The notes: generated from the sequence alone by a model not told the origin. A stretch of DNA of 64,000 nt from CAZNSX01 sp964575845 (GCA_964575845.1 CAZNSX010000001.1:891017-955016); one strand, 5' to 3'. Shown: positions 43,275 through 52,417, counted from the stretch's first letter. Numbers and translations: made by a program.

Positions 43275-43850
43275 ATGCCTACTCATATATTTAACTATAT
43301 ATTAACGTTAAAGTATTTCGCGATTTTCTCCGGGTCTTTTGTTGAGGGACCGACTATAGGTTTAATCGTTGGCTTCTTGGTTAAGGCCAATTATATAAGT
43401 CCATTACCCGGCTATTTTGCGCATGTTTCCGGAGATTTTGCCGCCGATTGCTTATATTTTTCTATGGGATATTTCGGATGGAATAGACTATCTCATATCA
43501 CAAAGAAACTCTTAAAGCCATCGACTGCGGAATGCGAGATATTTAAGAAAAAGGTTGAACACAATTTTGCGAGTATTATTATTTTGGGTAAGATAACTCA
43601 TGTAATTGGGCTACCAATATTATTCGCGGCGGGTCTGGCCCGTTATCCTTGGTATAGGTTTGTAATTCTCGACCTTGCGGCGACGTTGATAAAATCAGCT
43701 ATACTTATTTTCCTCGGCTATCACTTTGTACGGCTATGGCAAAAGGTGGACAACATGCTTGCCTATCTCGGTTTGATGGGAATCCTCATAACTCTAACAT
43801 GCCTCGCATACCTAGTCACAAAGCGGGTGAAGAGGAAGTTCCTAACTTAG
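43275..43850 (+). CDS. DedA-like (SNARE-associated) membrane protein
   Basis: 191 residues, with hydrophobic segments at about 10-30, 45-65, 95-115, 135-150 and 160-178. The pattern FAIFSGSFVEGPTIGLIVGFL followed by PGYFAHVSGDFAADCLYFSMG matches the DedA core, where an acidic residue (E24) and small residues mediate lipid flipping, although the usual E-x-PGE motif is reduced. It sits between a PAP2 phosphatase and a glycosyltransferase, consistent with undecaprenyl-phosphate or glycolipid traffic. AT-rich. Confidence 0.7.
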   Translation: MPTHIFNYILTLKYFAIFSGSFVEGPTIGLIVGFLVKANYISPLPGYFAHVSGDFAADCLYFSMGYFGWNRLSHITKKLLKPSTAECEIFKKKVEHNFASIIILGKITHVIGLPILFAAGLARYPWYRFVILDLAATLIKSAILIFLGYHFVRLWQKVDNMLAYLGLMGILITLTCLAYLVTKRVKRKFLT

Positions 43851-43869
43851 GCAGATTAGAGGGTTTGCC

Positions 43870-45075
43870 ATGGGGAGCCTGAGAATATTGTTAGCAAATG
43901 AGACTTATCCCCCCGACACGAACGGGTCCGCCATTTTCACGCAACGTCTTGCCCGTGGGTTAGTGGGAAGGGGGCATCGGGTTGTCGTTGTCGCCCCGGG
44001 CATTAAGTTTAAGGACCAAACAGGATTTGACGAGGAGCAGGGGTTCGAGATATTCAGGATTAAATCGATACCCATCAAGCCGCTTCACCCGTATTTTCGT
44101 ATTGTTTATAAGGCTAACATTGATATTAAGCTGGAGAGGCTCGTTCGTAGTTTTAAACCCAATATAATTCATATTCAGAATCATTTTACACTGGGAAAAG
44201 CGTGCCTTCACACGGCGACTAAGCTGGACATTTCAATAATAGGAACAAATCATTTCATGCCGCAAAACTTATTGGAATATTTTCCTAAAGTATTAGGAAG
44301 CAGAATTAGCCATTTTATGTGGAATGACTTTATGAAGGTATATGGCGAGGTTGATTATGTTACGACGCCTTCTTATGCTGGCCTGAAGATATTAAAAGAG
44401 GTGGGTCTGGAAGATCGGATTGAAGTTATATCGAATGGTATCGACTTAGAAAGATTTGAGAGGAGGCCCGTTAAATCGTCTTTGTTTGAGAAATTTGAAA
44501 TTAAGAGGGATTTGCCAATTTTTCTTTTTGCGGGAAGGCTTGAGAAAGATAAAAATATTGATTTGATACTAAGGGCCACTTCGATTGTGTTAAAGAAGAA
44601 GAATGTGCAGGTGGTCATCGTTGGTCGCGGCAAGGACGAGCGGGAATTTAAGAATCTTGCTAAGAAGCTTAATCTTGATAGTGCGGTGGTATTCACAGGT
44701 AGAATTGAACAAGATTATTTACGTTCTATGTATAGTCTCGCTGATGTCTATATTGGCTCTGGTTCGGCTGAGCTTCAGGGTATTGCCGTGATGGAAGCGA
44801 TGGCTGCTGGGCTTCCTGTATTAGCGCTCAATGCCGTTGCTCTGCCGGAATTAGTTCAAGACGGTGTTAATGGTTTTCTTTTTGAGCTGAATGAGGAGGA
44901 TTTAGCTGAAAAGATGTTGGGGATCTTAGGCGATAAGACAAAATTGAGGACGATGGGTAAAAATAGTCTGGAGATCATCAAATCTCATGATATAAGGATA
45001 ACGATAGCCAAATATGAAGAACTCTATATGAAGATAATCTCTGGAGGACGGAGAAAACGCGGAGAGCCTCAATGA
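43870..45075 (+). CDS. Family 4 glycosyltransferase
   Basis: 401-residue GT-B enzyme. N-terminal acceptor domain begins LLANETYPPDTNGSAIFTQR with RGHRVVVVAP. The C-terminal donor domain shows VISNGIDLERFE, LFAGRLEKDKNIDLIL, and the E-x7-E-like motif SAELQGIAVMEAMAAGLPVLA. It resembles alpha-mannosyl or diacylglycerol glycosyltransferases (mgtA/pimB type). ATG behind GAGGG. Third gene of the AT-rich block; with PAP2 and DedA proteins it suggests glycolipid assembly. Confidence 0.88.
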   Translation: MGSLRILLANETYPPDTNGSAIFTQRLARGLVGRGHRVVVVAPGIKFKDQTGFDEEQGFEIFRIKSIPIKPLHPYFRIVYKANIDIKLERLVRSFKPNIIHIQNHFTLGKACLHTATKLDISIIGTNHFMPQNLLEYFPKVLGSRISHFMWNDFMKVYGEVDYVTTPSYAGLKILKEVGLEDRIEVISNGIDLERFERRPVKSSLFEKFEIKRDLPIFLFAGRLEKDKNIDLILRATSIVLKKKNVQVVIVGRGKDEREFKNLAKKLNLDSAVVFTGRIEQDYLRSMYSLADVYIGSGSAELQGIAVMEAMAAGLPVLALNAVALPELVQDGVNGFLFELNEEDLAEKMLGILGDKTKLRTMGKNSLEIIKSHDIRITIAKYEELYMKIISGGRRKRGEPQ

Positions 45076-45107
45076 TACCCATGAGCATATTCAGAGTGTC
45101 AGCGGCC

Positions 45108-46391
45108 CTACCAGTACTCCATTGTGTCCTCAAAAATTTGTGCCAGTTCCTCGGCTCCAGCCGGGCGGGGAGACAATTTGATCACCCGGTGCTGAGGCAG
45201 GGTGCCCTGGACGAGCTCGGGGATATCATCCAGACTGTAGCCGATCGCGCTCAGTCCGTTGGGGACCTCAAGGCGCTTCATAAAGTCAATGACCACCCCT
45301 GCGAGAATCATGCCCGCATCTTCTTGTTTCGCTCGGGAGACGTCAGCCCCGAGCGCATCGGCCGCTTGCAGGTGCCTTCCGGGAGAGGCGGCCGCGGTGA
45401 AGCGGAAAGCCGCGGGAGCGTTGAGCACAACAGCCATGCCGTGCGGCACCAAGGGATGGTCCAATGGATAACCCTCCGGTCGATAATCCCGCACCATGCC
45501 CGAGACCGGATACGACATGGCATGGGGGAGGGTTACCCCGGCGTTCCCGAAGCCGACCCCCGCGTAGGATGCCGCGAGAAGCATCATGCCGCGGGCCTCA
45601 TCATCCGCCGGGTCCTCCACGGCCCGGATGAGATATCGGGCGACCATGCGCAGAGCCTGGAGTGACCAGATGTCGCTCACGGGATTAGAGCCCTGATATG
45701 TGGGGCGCAGGACCGGCCGTTCGGGTCTGGGGCGCCTGTTGAACGGCATGGCCGTGTAAGATTCGATGGCGTGCGTGAGCACGTCAAGCCCGGTGCAGGC
45801 GGCGACAAGTGGTGGCAGGGTGCGCGTGTTCTCCGGGTCGATGATGCCCAGGGTGGGCTTCAGGCGTCTGTGAGAGATCCCCGTCTTGGCGCGCATCTCC
45901 TCAAAGTCGAAGATCGCCACGCCGGTGGTTTCACTTCCCGTTCCCGCGGTTGTGGGGATAGCGATGAGTGGCTTGACCGGCCCCGGAGCGGGGAGGCCTT
46001 TGCCGATGGGGGTGTTTACGTAATCCAGGAAATCGCCGGGTGGATAGGTGGAATACAAATTAGCCACCTTGGCGGTGTCAATAGTGGAGCCGCCCCCTAC
46101 CGCAACGAACCCATCGAAGGGTTCCCTCCTCGCGAACTCTATGGCCTCCTTGAAGGAGGCATCGGTGGGTTCGATGCGGACGAGGTCGAAAAGGGAATAG
46201 TCAATCTTATGATGGGAGAGCGACTCCAGTACCGTGGCGACCGGCGGCAGGTCCCTCAAGGCCGGGTCGGTCAAAACCATTACCCGTTTGCACCCCAAGT
46301 CAGCCAGGTCCATGCCCACCTCTCGGGTCGCGCCCTGGCCGAAGCGAATGCTCGATGCCGCGACCTCAAACGCATATTCGTAATCCATCAT
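45108..46391 (-). CDS. Iron-containing alcohol dehydrogenase, hydroxyacid-oxoacid transhydrogenase-like
   Basis: 427 residues of the Fe-ADH superfamily. Signatures: FVAVGGGSTIDTAKVANL, IPTTAGTGSETTGVAIF, LDVLTHAIESYTAMP. The C-terminal part, MSYPVSGMVRDYRPEG and HPLVPHGMAVVLNAP, is typical of ADHFE1/HOT enzymes, which oxidise 4-hydroxybutyrate to succinic semialdehyde while reducing 2-oxoglutarate without free NAD. ATG-ATG start behind AGGGGGGG. It is 32 bp downstream of a ring-opening amidohydrolase, so both may act on one degradation route. Confidence 0.87.
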   Translation of the reverse strand: MMDYEYAFEVAASSIRFGQGATREVGMDLADLGCKRVMVLTDPALRDLPPVATVLESLSHHKIDYSLFDLVRIEPTDASFKEAIEFARREPFDGFVAVGGGSTIDTAKVANLYSTYPPGDFLDYVNTPIGKGLPAPGPVKPLIAIPTTAGTGSETTGVAIFDFEEMRAKTGISHRRLKPTLGIIDPENTRTLPPLVAACTGLDVLTHAIESYTAMPFNRRPRPERPVLRPTYQGSNPVSDIWSLQALRMVARYLIRAVEDPADDEARGMMLLAASYAGVGFGNAGVTLPHAMSYPVSGMVRDYRPEGYPLDHPLVPHGMAVVLNAPAAFRFTAAASPGRHLQAADALGADVSRAKQEDAGMILAGVVIDFMKRLEVPNGLSAIGYSLDDIPELVQGTLPQHRVIKLSPRPAGAEELAQIFEDTMEYW

Positions 46392-46423
46392 CCCCCCCTT
46401 GCAGGAAACAGGAGACCCGCCCT

Positions 46424-47554
46424 TCAGACCTTTACGATGACCGCCACGGGGCCGGACTCGGGCGGAAGGCCTCCTGCATGCGTGGGCATCGTGCCGAAAG
46501 CGCCGGATACATAGATCATTGGGTCCCCGATGACGGAGGCGATGGTCCCGGAAGTCACGGCCTTGAGGGGCCGGATGGGTCGGATGTCCGATGTGGAAAG
46601 GATGGTCGTCCGGCGCCCCCGTATGCGGCCAAATGGTTCAAGGCTGATCTGCGCAAAGGCGGCCACAACTCGGCTCTGGTCTTCCGCTGTGGGGCAGCAG
46701 GCGAACTTGAGTCCAGCGTTGCGGAGAGCCTCTTTCACCCCCCCGGTATCGATGATGTCCTTCATAACGCCGTGCCCTGAGACATAGGCGCTCACCGAAT
46801 GCGGAGAATTTCCTATGAGCAAGATGTTCACACGGGTGAACTCATTTCCCGCGGAAGAGGAACCGCGAAGGGTATAAAGGTCCCACCGCTTTCCTATGAC
46901 ATCATCCGAGAGGTCTTCTTCCTTCACCTCCCCCAGCGCCAGCGCGGTGCCCAGAGACATGGCTCCGTTGGAGTAGCCGATTGAGAAAAAAGGGTCGTTG
47001 GTGACGCATTTCCCTCCCTCTTCTTCGACCTTGGCGATGATACTCGTCGTGAGAAGAGGGCCCTTGCATTGAACATAATGCACGTCCTCAGGGTCTTCGA
47101 TCTGGGCAAATGCCATGGCCTCGCGCACCCCGCGGGCCACCTCCTTCACCTCGGAGAGGGTGCCGATCTCCACGGGAGAGATCACCCTGGTGATGGTCCG
47201 TCCAACCGATAGCCGCTTCTCCCCCCCGTTCCCCCTTCCTTCGGGCGGGACCTCCCGCCGCGTGAAGACGGTTACATGGGGGCTGATGACGCCGTCGGCC
47301 CCACCGGAAAAAGTCATGGGGATGGTGCCGGCTATCTCCTCCACTTTTCGACCCGTTTTTTCGGCCAGAAGGTGACGCAGCGTCGTCACGGCAAAGCCCC
47401 GGGTGAAGTCATCGGCTCCCCCGCTTCCCTCGGTTTTGCCGATCATCCCCACTATCTCATCCGCCTTCACCTCACCCGCCTCGATGAGTGTCCTCAGGCC
47501 CGAGACATCATCGGGACTATCCATGGGAATCTTATACACCGCAACCTGGAACAT
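46424..47554 (-). CDS. Ring-opening amidohydrolase (AtzD/barbiturase family)
   Basis: 376-residue protein of the cyanuric acid hydrolase/barbiturase family, built of three similar domains each with a Ser-Lys pair, opening six-membered cyclic amides. N-terminal VAVYKIPMDSPDDVSGL, IVGMIGKTEGSGGADDFTRG, PMTFSGGADGVISPHVTVF, a central GSSSAGNEFTR and the third-domain Ser in GGLPPESGPVAVIV fit family landmarks. Barbiturate, cyanurate or a related cyclic imide is the likely substrate type. RBS GGGAGG before ATG. Together with the transhydrogenase-like gene it implies a cyclic-amide catabolic pair. Confidence 0.85.
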   Translation of the reverse strand: MFQVAVYKIPMDSPDDVSGLRTLIEAGEVKADEIVGMIGKTEGSGGADDFTRGFAVTTLRHLLAEKTGRKVEEIAGTIPMTFSGGADGVISPHVTVFTRREVPPEGRGNGGEKRLSVGRTITRVISPVEIGTLSEVKEVARGVREAMAFAQIEDPEDVHYVQCKGPLLTTSIIAKVEEEGGKCVTNDPFFSIGYSNGAMSLGTALALGEVKEEDLSDDVIGKRWDLYTLRGSSSAGNEFTRVNILLIGNSPHSVSAYVSGHGVMKDIIDTGGVKEALRNAGLKFACCPTAEDQSRVVAAFAQISLEPFGRIRGRRTTILSTSDIRPIRPLKAVTSGTIASVIGDPMIYVSGAFGTMPTHAGGLPPESGPVAVIVKV

Positions 47555-47751
47555 AGAGCCTCCCTTCTCCTCTGGTTGTAAAAGATAACTTTCTGTCAGC
47601 TGATTTCGGGAGTGACGATTGTGGCTGACCTCAAGGACGGGGCCAGCCCACGCGGTCGCGTCAATGGCTGGCTTCGCGGTCTAAGGGCCCACGCCAAAGC
47701 TTCGGATGCTGAATTAAATAATACCATATCTCGCCCATCCCTGGCCTGGGA

Positions 47752-47897
47752 CTACCCTTGGACGAGGCTCGCTCTGAAGAGCCCCCTTGAAGCACCCGCA
47801 CACTTTATGGCGAGCTCTCTGGCCGCCACCATGACCAGGGCATTGCTCTTGAGGCGGTGCCCTGGCTCATTTTCGCAGATAACACCGCTTCTAGGGG
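47752..47897 (-). other. Protein-like tail in a 586-bp gap
   Basis: In the gap 47555-48140 the minus strand has a frame reading GVICENEPGHRLKSNALVMV and AARELAIKCAGASRGLFRA before TAG at 47754-47752. It looks coding but is not attached to a start and the family was not recognised. Nothing else was seen in the gap. Confidence 0.2.
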
Positions 47898-48140
47898 TAC
47901 AAAAAAGCCGAGCGGCCGGGAGGGAGCAAGGAGATATTAATCAAGACAAGCACGGCTTCTAAGAACTCTTGACACATTTAGTCTCGGGTTATAAAATTCG
48001 CTCTCTCTCAATGTTAATCGAGCTTCTGAAGGGCACTGTCCTGAGAGACCAGTTCTGACGTTTATTCTACAAAGAATCTCTCTTTGCCTGGAATTCACGG
48101 GGGGTATTCAGAAAACCGTAACATTAATGGGGAGAAAGCC

Positions 48141-49394
48141 ATGGAATACAATGTGCCACGTGCCAGAGCCAGATGGGGATTAATGGCAAAGGATTTTGAG
48201 GCTGGTGTCAACTACGACCGGTTAAGGCGGGAGCGCTTTGCTAAGGCCCAAGCGGCCGTTAAGGCGGGTGGATTAGGCGCTGTCCTCGCTTTCGACATGG
48301 AGAGTATTCGATACATAACAGGCACCTACATCGGGGATGTTTTCAGGGATTTTTTGAGTCATTATTGCCTTTGCCCCAGCGATGGAGAAGCCTATCTCTT
48401 TGACCCGGCAGTGCCCGCCAAGAGAACTTCCTGTCCCTGGATGGAAGACCGCATGGCCCCGCCGATTAGCAGTTTGAAGGGGGGCTTGGCCCCAGAAATG
48501 GGCTACGAGAAGCGTTTTGCCGAGCAGATAAAGAAGGTGCTCACAGATTACGGCGTGGAAAAGAAACCCTTAGGAATGGATTTCTCTTCAATTCCCATGA
48601 TAAGGGCCCTGGAAAAAATAGGTATCAGTGTTGTAAATGGACAGCAGGCTTTATTGGACGCCCGGAAGATAAAAACGCCCGACGAAATTGAGATTATGAA
48701 GCAAGCCACTGCGATAACAGATTCCGTTCATGATAAGATCGCTCGGGCGATCCGCCCGGGTACAAGAGAAAGTGATATTGTGGCGTTAGCCAGCAACACG
48801 TTTTACCAATACGGGGCGGAGCGTGTGGGGCTTATTCAATGTGTTACGGGCCCCCGTGGCTTACCTCATTCTCACACTCCATCAGACCGAATTATTCAAC
48901 CGGGTGATATCGTGTTCGTGGACCCGACGGTCACCTTTATGGGCTATCGTAACTGTTATTACCGTTGTTTTTGCTGCGGAAAGCCGAATAAGTACCAGAT
49001 AAAGGCATATGAGAATGCCTCCAAGTGGTTGAGTGACGCTCTCGATGTCATCAAACCGGGGGCTACAACGTCCGATGTGGCGGCTGTCTGGCCAAGGGCG
49101 GAGGAATTTGGCTACCGCAACGAAGACGAGGCCTTCTTGCAACAATACGGCCACGGTTTGGGAGTGGGTCTCTGGGAGCCTCCGATTATCTCCCGTCGGT
49201 TCATGGATACCCCTGCGGAGCTAGAGGAAGGCATGGTGATAGCTCTGGAGACGTGGTGTGGCGCCGAGGATGGTTCGGGTGCCGCGAGAATCGAGGAGGA
49301 AATTGTAGTAACTAAGGATGGCTGTGAACTCATCACAAATTATCCCAGCGATCATCTGATAAGTTGTGGATTGCCGGGATGCGAAGCATATTAA
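48141..49394 (+). CDS. M24-fold (creatinase/Xaa-Pro-peptidase-like) protein with altered metal site
   Basis: 417 residues: N-terminal creatinase domain (about 20-150) and pita-bread domain (about 185-410). Of the five metal ligands of true peptidases, the first Asp (VFVDPTVTF), the His (QYGHGLGVGLWEPP) and the two Glu (IALETWCG, ARIEEEIVV) are kept, but the second Asp (usually S-D-x-T-R) is Cys in YRNCYYRCF. Creatinases and DMSP lyase-type proteins of this fold also depart from the peptidase set, so a non-peptidase hydrolase is likely. ATG at 48141 behind GGGGAG; the frame is open to 48084. It is divergent from the amidohydrolase and convergent with MttB. Confidence 0.82.
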   Translation: MEYNVPRARARWGLMAKDFEAGVNYDRLRRERFAKAQAAVKAGGLGAVLAFDMESIRYITGTYIGDVFRDFLSHYCLCPSDGEAYLFDPAVPAKRTSCPWMEDRMAPPISSLKGGLAPEMGYEKRFAEQIKKVLTDYGVEKKPLGMDFSSIPMIRALEKIGISVVNGQQALLDARKIKTPDEIEIMKQATAITDSVHDKIARAIRPGTRESDIVALASNTFYQYGAERVGLIQCVTGPRGLPHSHTPSDRIIQPGDIVFVDPTVTFMGYRNCYYRCFCCGKPNKYQIKAYENASKWLSDALDVIKPGATTSDVAAVWPRAEEFGYRNEDEAFLQQYGHGLGVGLWEPPIISRRFMDTPAELEEGMVIALETWCGAEDGSGAARIEEEIVVTKDGCELITNYPSDHLISCGLPGCEAY

Positions 49395-49602
49395 GATTAG
49401 TGAGGTAACGCCGATCCTTGTACCACACCTTATGAGGTAGGCCAAATAAGAGAAAAGCCCTCAATTCTCAACCGGGTCGAATATACACCCGATTATGAGG
49501 ATGACGATTTTCATTCTCCTGTAGCTTTTTAGGACGGACGAGAAGATCGAGGTTGCCTCGTCTCAAAGGCTTTCCTCTGGTCAGAAGCCCCATTGAGAAG
49601 AA

Positions 49603-51114
49603 TCAGGCGTAGGGATAGTTGGGCGATGCCAGGTCCTTTTGGTACTGGGTCCATTCCTCCTCTGAAATCTTACCCCTCTTTCGATAGTACTGCCTGGCGT
49701 CTTCAAGGATGTCTTCGATAGCCCCCTCCTGCTGCGGAGTCAAGGGCGCCGGGTTGTGGGTAGCCAAGATCTCCTCGAACTTGTCCCGGGCATGAGCCAG
49801 GGCGTTCTTGCTCCCTTGGGCGACCCACTCGGCATAGGGCAGCCTGTCGGCCATCGCCGGTACGTATTGTTCTTTTTTGTACCACTTCCGGGTGTGGGCC
49901 TGATTGAGGAACATGCCCGGAATCGGCCCGACCTGGTTAATAAGGTCCACGGCCATTGTCTCATCATTGACCTCGCCCCCTTCCAAGAGTCGCCCGGCCA
50001 TGCCGGCGATGTCATCGTCGAGGATTGCCTTCACCGGATGGGTCACAAGCTGCATGGTGAGGGCGCACTGGAAAATGACCAGATTAGCCCCGGCGAGAGC
50101 GCACAGGATGGCATGTATGCCAGCTTCGTAACCGGCTTGGAAGTCGACCTGCTTCGAGCTCGTCCATGCCGGGGAGCTGGACCAGGTCGGGACCCGGTAT
50201 TTCCTTGCCATCTGATTGAAGACGAGCTCGTGCAGCGCGTTGCCTATTGCGCCGTTTGAAGGGGAGCCCGTGCGCATGTTCTGCTCGTTCGCGTAGTTGC
50301 CGAACCAGAGCCTTGCTCCGGGCTTAATCATCTGGGCCAATACCGCTCCGGCGACGGCTTCGACGTTGGGTGTGATCACACCGCCGGCGATGGTCGCCGG
50401 CGCGGTCGCACCCATGACCGGCCCGGAAGCGAAGTGAAAGGGATGGTCCGCCTCGGTGAAACGAAAGACGCCGTTTACCTGAGTCTCATAGAAGGAAAGC
50501 GGCGCGGCCGGGTTGACCAGACAACAGAGGTCCATGCCGACGGCGTCCGCCATGGGGATAGTGAAGCGGTCGTTGTCCTCCACACCGCCTTCCATCTGAC
50601 TCTTGGACGACATTCTGATCTTGGCCGCGTTGGCCTCGAGGATGCCCATGACCTGAGGAACCCCTTCAAAACCAAAATAGGGGAAGGCGGTTATCTGGTG
50701 TACGTTCGGCAGGTAGTCGAGGACCTTGATGAAATCGTAAAAGTCCTTCCGTGTCGGATTCTTCGGCTCCCAGGTGTCGAGGTCGATGGTTCGAAACCCG
50801 GAAGAAGCGCCGAAATACGTTGCGCCGCCCGAGCTCAAGATTATGTCATTCTTGGGGTCCCGGGATTTGACCCGAAAGCTGGTTGGACATTTGGCCAGAT
50901 GTTCCATGACAACATGCTCGGGGAACCTTACCCGATGGGTATTGAAGTCCACTGTGCACCCGTTCTCTGCCAAGACCTTGAGCGCGCGCTCGTCATGAAA
51001 GTTCACTCCCGTCTCCCGGAGCACCTGCAACGTACTCTTGTGCATCGCTTCTACCTCGGCCTCGCTCAATATCTCAAGAGGCCCGAACCTGCTTCTGAAC
51101 CCTTTTAAGGCCAC
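49603..51114 (-). CDS. MttB-family methyltransferase (non-pyrrolysine)
   Basis: 503-residue TIM-barrel member of the trimethylamine-methyltransferase family. Signatures: ESAEVEAM-like start (LSEAEVEAMHKSTLQVLRET), GGATYFGASSGFRTIDL, LDDDIAGMAGRLLEGGE, and a long C-terminal end. There is no in-frame TAG, so unlike archaeal MttB it does not use pyrrolysine; homologues of this kind (MtgB/MtpB) demethylate glycine betaine, proline betaine, carnitine or similar quaternary amines. GTG start at 51114. It lies 54 bp downstream of a corrinoid protein that would accept the methyl group. Confidence 0.9.
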   Translation of the reverse strand: MALKGFRSRFGPLEILSEAEVEAMHKSTLQVLRETGVNFHDERALKVLAENGCTVDFNTHRVRFPEHVVMEHLAKCPTSFRVKSRDPKNDIILSSGGATYFGASSGFRTIDLDTWEPKNPTRKDFYDFIKVLDYLPNVHQITAFPYFGFEGVPQVMGILEANAAKIRMSSKSQMEGGVEDNDRFTIPMADAVGMDLCCLVNPAAPLSFYETQVNGVFRFTEADHPFHFASGPVMGATAPATIAGGVITPNVEAVAGAVLAQMIKPGARLWFGNYANEQNMRTGSPSNGAIGNALHELVFNQMARKYRVPTWSSSPAWTSSKQVDFQAGYEAGIHAILCALAGANLVIFQCALTMQLVTHPVKAILDDDIAGMAGRLLEGGEVNDETMAVDLINQVGPIPGMFLNQAHTRKWYKKEQYVPAMADRLPYAEWVAQGSKNALAHARDKFEEILATHNPAPLTPQQEGAIEDILEDARQYYRKRGKISEEEWTQYQKDLASPNYPYA

Positions 51115-51168
51115 CTCAACCCCCCCTCTAGCAAGAGCCTCGCAAATGGACCCGGCTGGTTCGCTTTC

Positions 51169-51813
51169 CTATTTCGCCAGCAAAGCGCTGGCCACCTTCA
51201 CCGCGCCCGGCGCGGTGGGGTCGTAGCCGTCCGCGCCGATCCGCTCGGCGAACTCGGCGGTGATCGCACCGCCGCCGATCATGACCTTAACCCTATCCCG
51301 CATTCCCGCCTCCTTGAGCGCCTGTATCACCTTCTTCCCTTCGGGCGCGGTCGTGGTCAAGAGGGCCGACATGGCCAGGATGTCGGGCTCGTGCTCCTTG
51401 ACGCTCCTGAGGAACTTCTCGGTCGATACATCGATCCCCAGGTCGTGAACACTGAAGCCCGCGGCCGTAAGCAGGGAGGAGACCATCGACTTGCCGATAT
51501 TGTGGATATCCCCCGCCACAGAGCCTATGACGACCCTGCCCAGGGACCTGCGCTCGGCTCCCCGCCTCAGAATCTCGGCCTCGATGATGGGCATGGCCCG
51601 CAGGAGGCTCCCGGCTGCACCTATCAGCTCGGGCAAGAAGGCATCGCCCCGGCTGAATGCATCACCGACCTCCTTGATAGCTCGGACGAGGGCATCCATG
51701 GCCTTCAAAGGGTCGGTCCCCTCCGCCACCGCTTTCTCGGCCCACTCCGCGGCTCCTCTTTCGTCAAACATCAGCACGCTCCGGCTTAAGTTCTTTAGGA
51801 TTTCATCTTCCAT
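51169..51813 (-). CDS. Corrinoid protein partner of MttB
   Basis: 214-residue MttC/MtgC-type B12 protein. The N-terminal cap (about 1-85, EILKNLSRSVLMFDE) is followed by the B12-binding domain with GSVAGDIHNIGKSMVSSLL (base-off His ligand), VHDLGIDV and a GGGAI end. The frame is open to 51879, but ATG at 51813 (MEDEILKNL) is preceded by GGGAGGG. It is upstream of MttB in the same operon. It differs enough from the corrinoid protein at 8.5 kb that the two probably serve separate methyl donors. Confidence 0.9.
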   Translation of the reverse strand: MEDEILKNLSRSVLMFDERGAAEWAEKAVAEGTDPLKAMDALVRAIKEVGDAFSRGDAFLPELIGAAGSLLRAMPIIEAEILRRGAERRSLGRVVIGSVAGDIHNIGKSMVSSLLTAAGFSVHDLGIDVSTEKFLRSVKEHEPDILAMSALLTTTAPEGKKVIQALKEAGMRDRVKVMIGGGAITAEFAERIGADGYDPTAPGAVKVASALLAK

Positions 51814-51952
51814 TTCCAACCCTCCCACGTGGTGTTGATTTCCTTTGATGGGATTATAGCTCTTTCTCTCACCACTCAATGCCTTTCGTAATTTCGATCC
51901 TATTTTCTGGCGATAAAAATGCCCGTAGGAAAGACTCGTGCAGGAGGGGCGG

Positions 51953-52094
51953 GGCGCAAAGACAAGGCTATTGGGAATCGAGCACCCCTAGAAGGGGCAA
52001 AGCCTTGGAAAAAGCGCCGAGGCAACTGCGGGGAGCCTCGCCTTCGGAAAGGAAGAGGGAATCAAAGCCAAAGAGGGGAAAAAGCCGAGGCTCC
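51953..52094 (+). ncRNA. Candidate structured RNA with two alternative pairings
   Basis: A nested hairpin, GGCGC (51953-57) with GCGCC (52014-18), CAAGGCT (51963-69) with AGCCTTG (52001-07), and CCCCT/AGGGG at the tip, has A-rich joints. Downstream, CGAGGC (52018-23) can pair with GCCTCG (52035-40), or GGAGCCTCG (52032-40) can pair with CGAGGCTCC (52086-94). These are mutually exclusive, as in switches. I could not match a known riboswitch; the orientation is a guess. It lies in the 736-bp gap upstream of the secreted-protein genes. Confidence 0.35.
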
Positions 52095-52213
52095 CTGGCT
52101 CCGTCATGCTCGGGGAGCTGACCCAGGGCTGAGTTAACCCAGCTTTTTGAAATTTTCTTGCATTCTTAACCTAGATCAACGAGTTTGCCTTTCCAAAATG
52201 TTATAATAAAATT

Positions 52214-52417
52214 TTGCGACAACGCATATTCACCACTGACAGTATTCTTGTAGAAGGTGCCTCGACTGGCATGCTGACCGAAAATCTCTTTGTCGAGTTT
52301 GGCGGGACGGCCATCGAGGGGACCGACTCAATTTGCATTGTCCCGTGGCAAACGACCCAGGCCGAAGTGTCGCTTGATTTCAAACTCCTTGGAGGCTTTT
52401 GCTCAAGACTTCGATAA
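52214..52417 (+). CDS. Possible small leaderless protein
   Basis: 67-codon frame from a TTG, reading RQRIFTTDSILVEGAST and LTENLFVEFGGTAIEG with plausible composition. A perfect TATAAT lies at 52202-52207, so transcription would start at about the TTG itself, without room for a ribosome binding site. No relatives recognised; it could be chance or a remnant. Confidence 0.22.
   Translation: MRQRIFTTDSILVEGASTGMLTENLFVEFGGTAIEGTDSICIVPWQTTQAEVSLDFKLLGGFCSRLR

Noticed and set aside
49603..51114. A pyrrolysine codon in the MttB-family gene.
   Set aside because: The frame is open over its whole length with no internal TAG, and no Pyl genes are in the window.
51953..52094. Assignment of the structured region to the c-di-GMP class because of GGGGCGCAAAGACA.
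   Set aside because: GCAAAG matches, but the following CC-x-GG segment and the receptor loop are absent, so no class is named.
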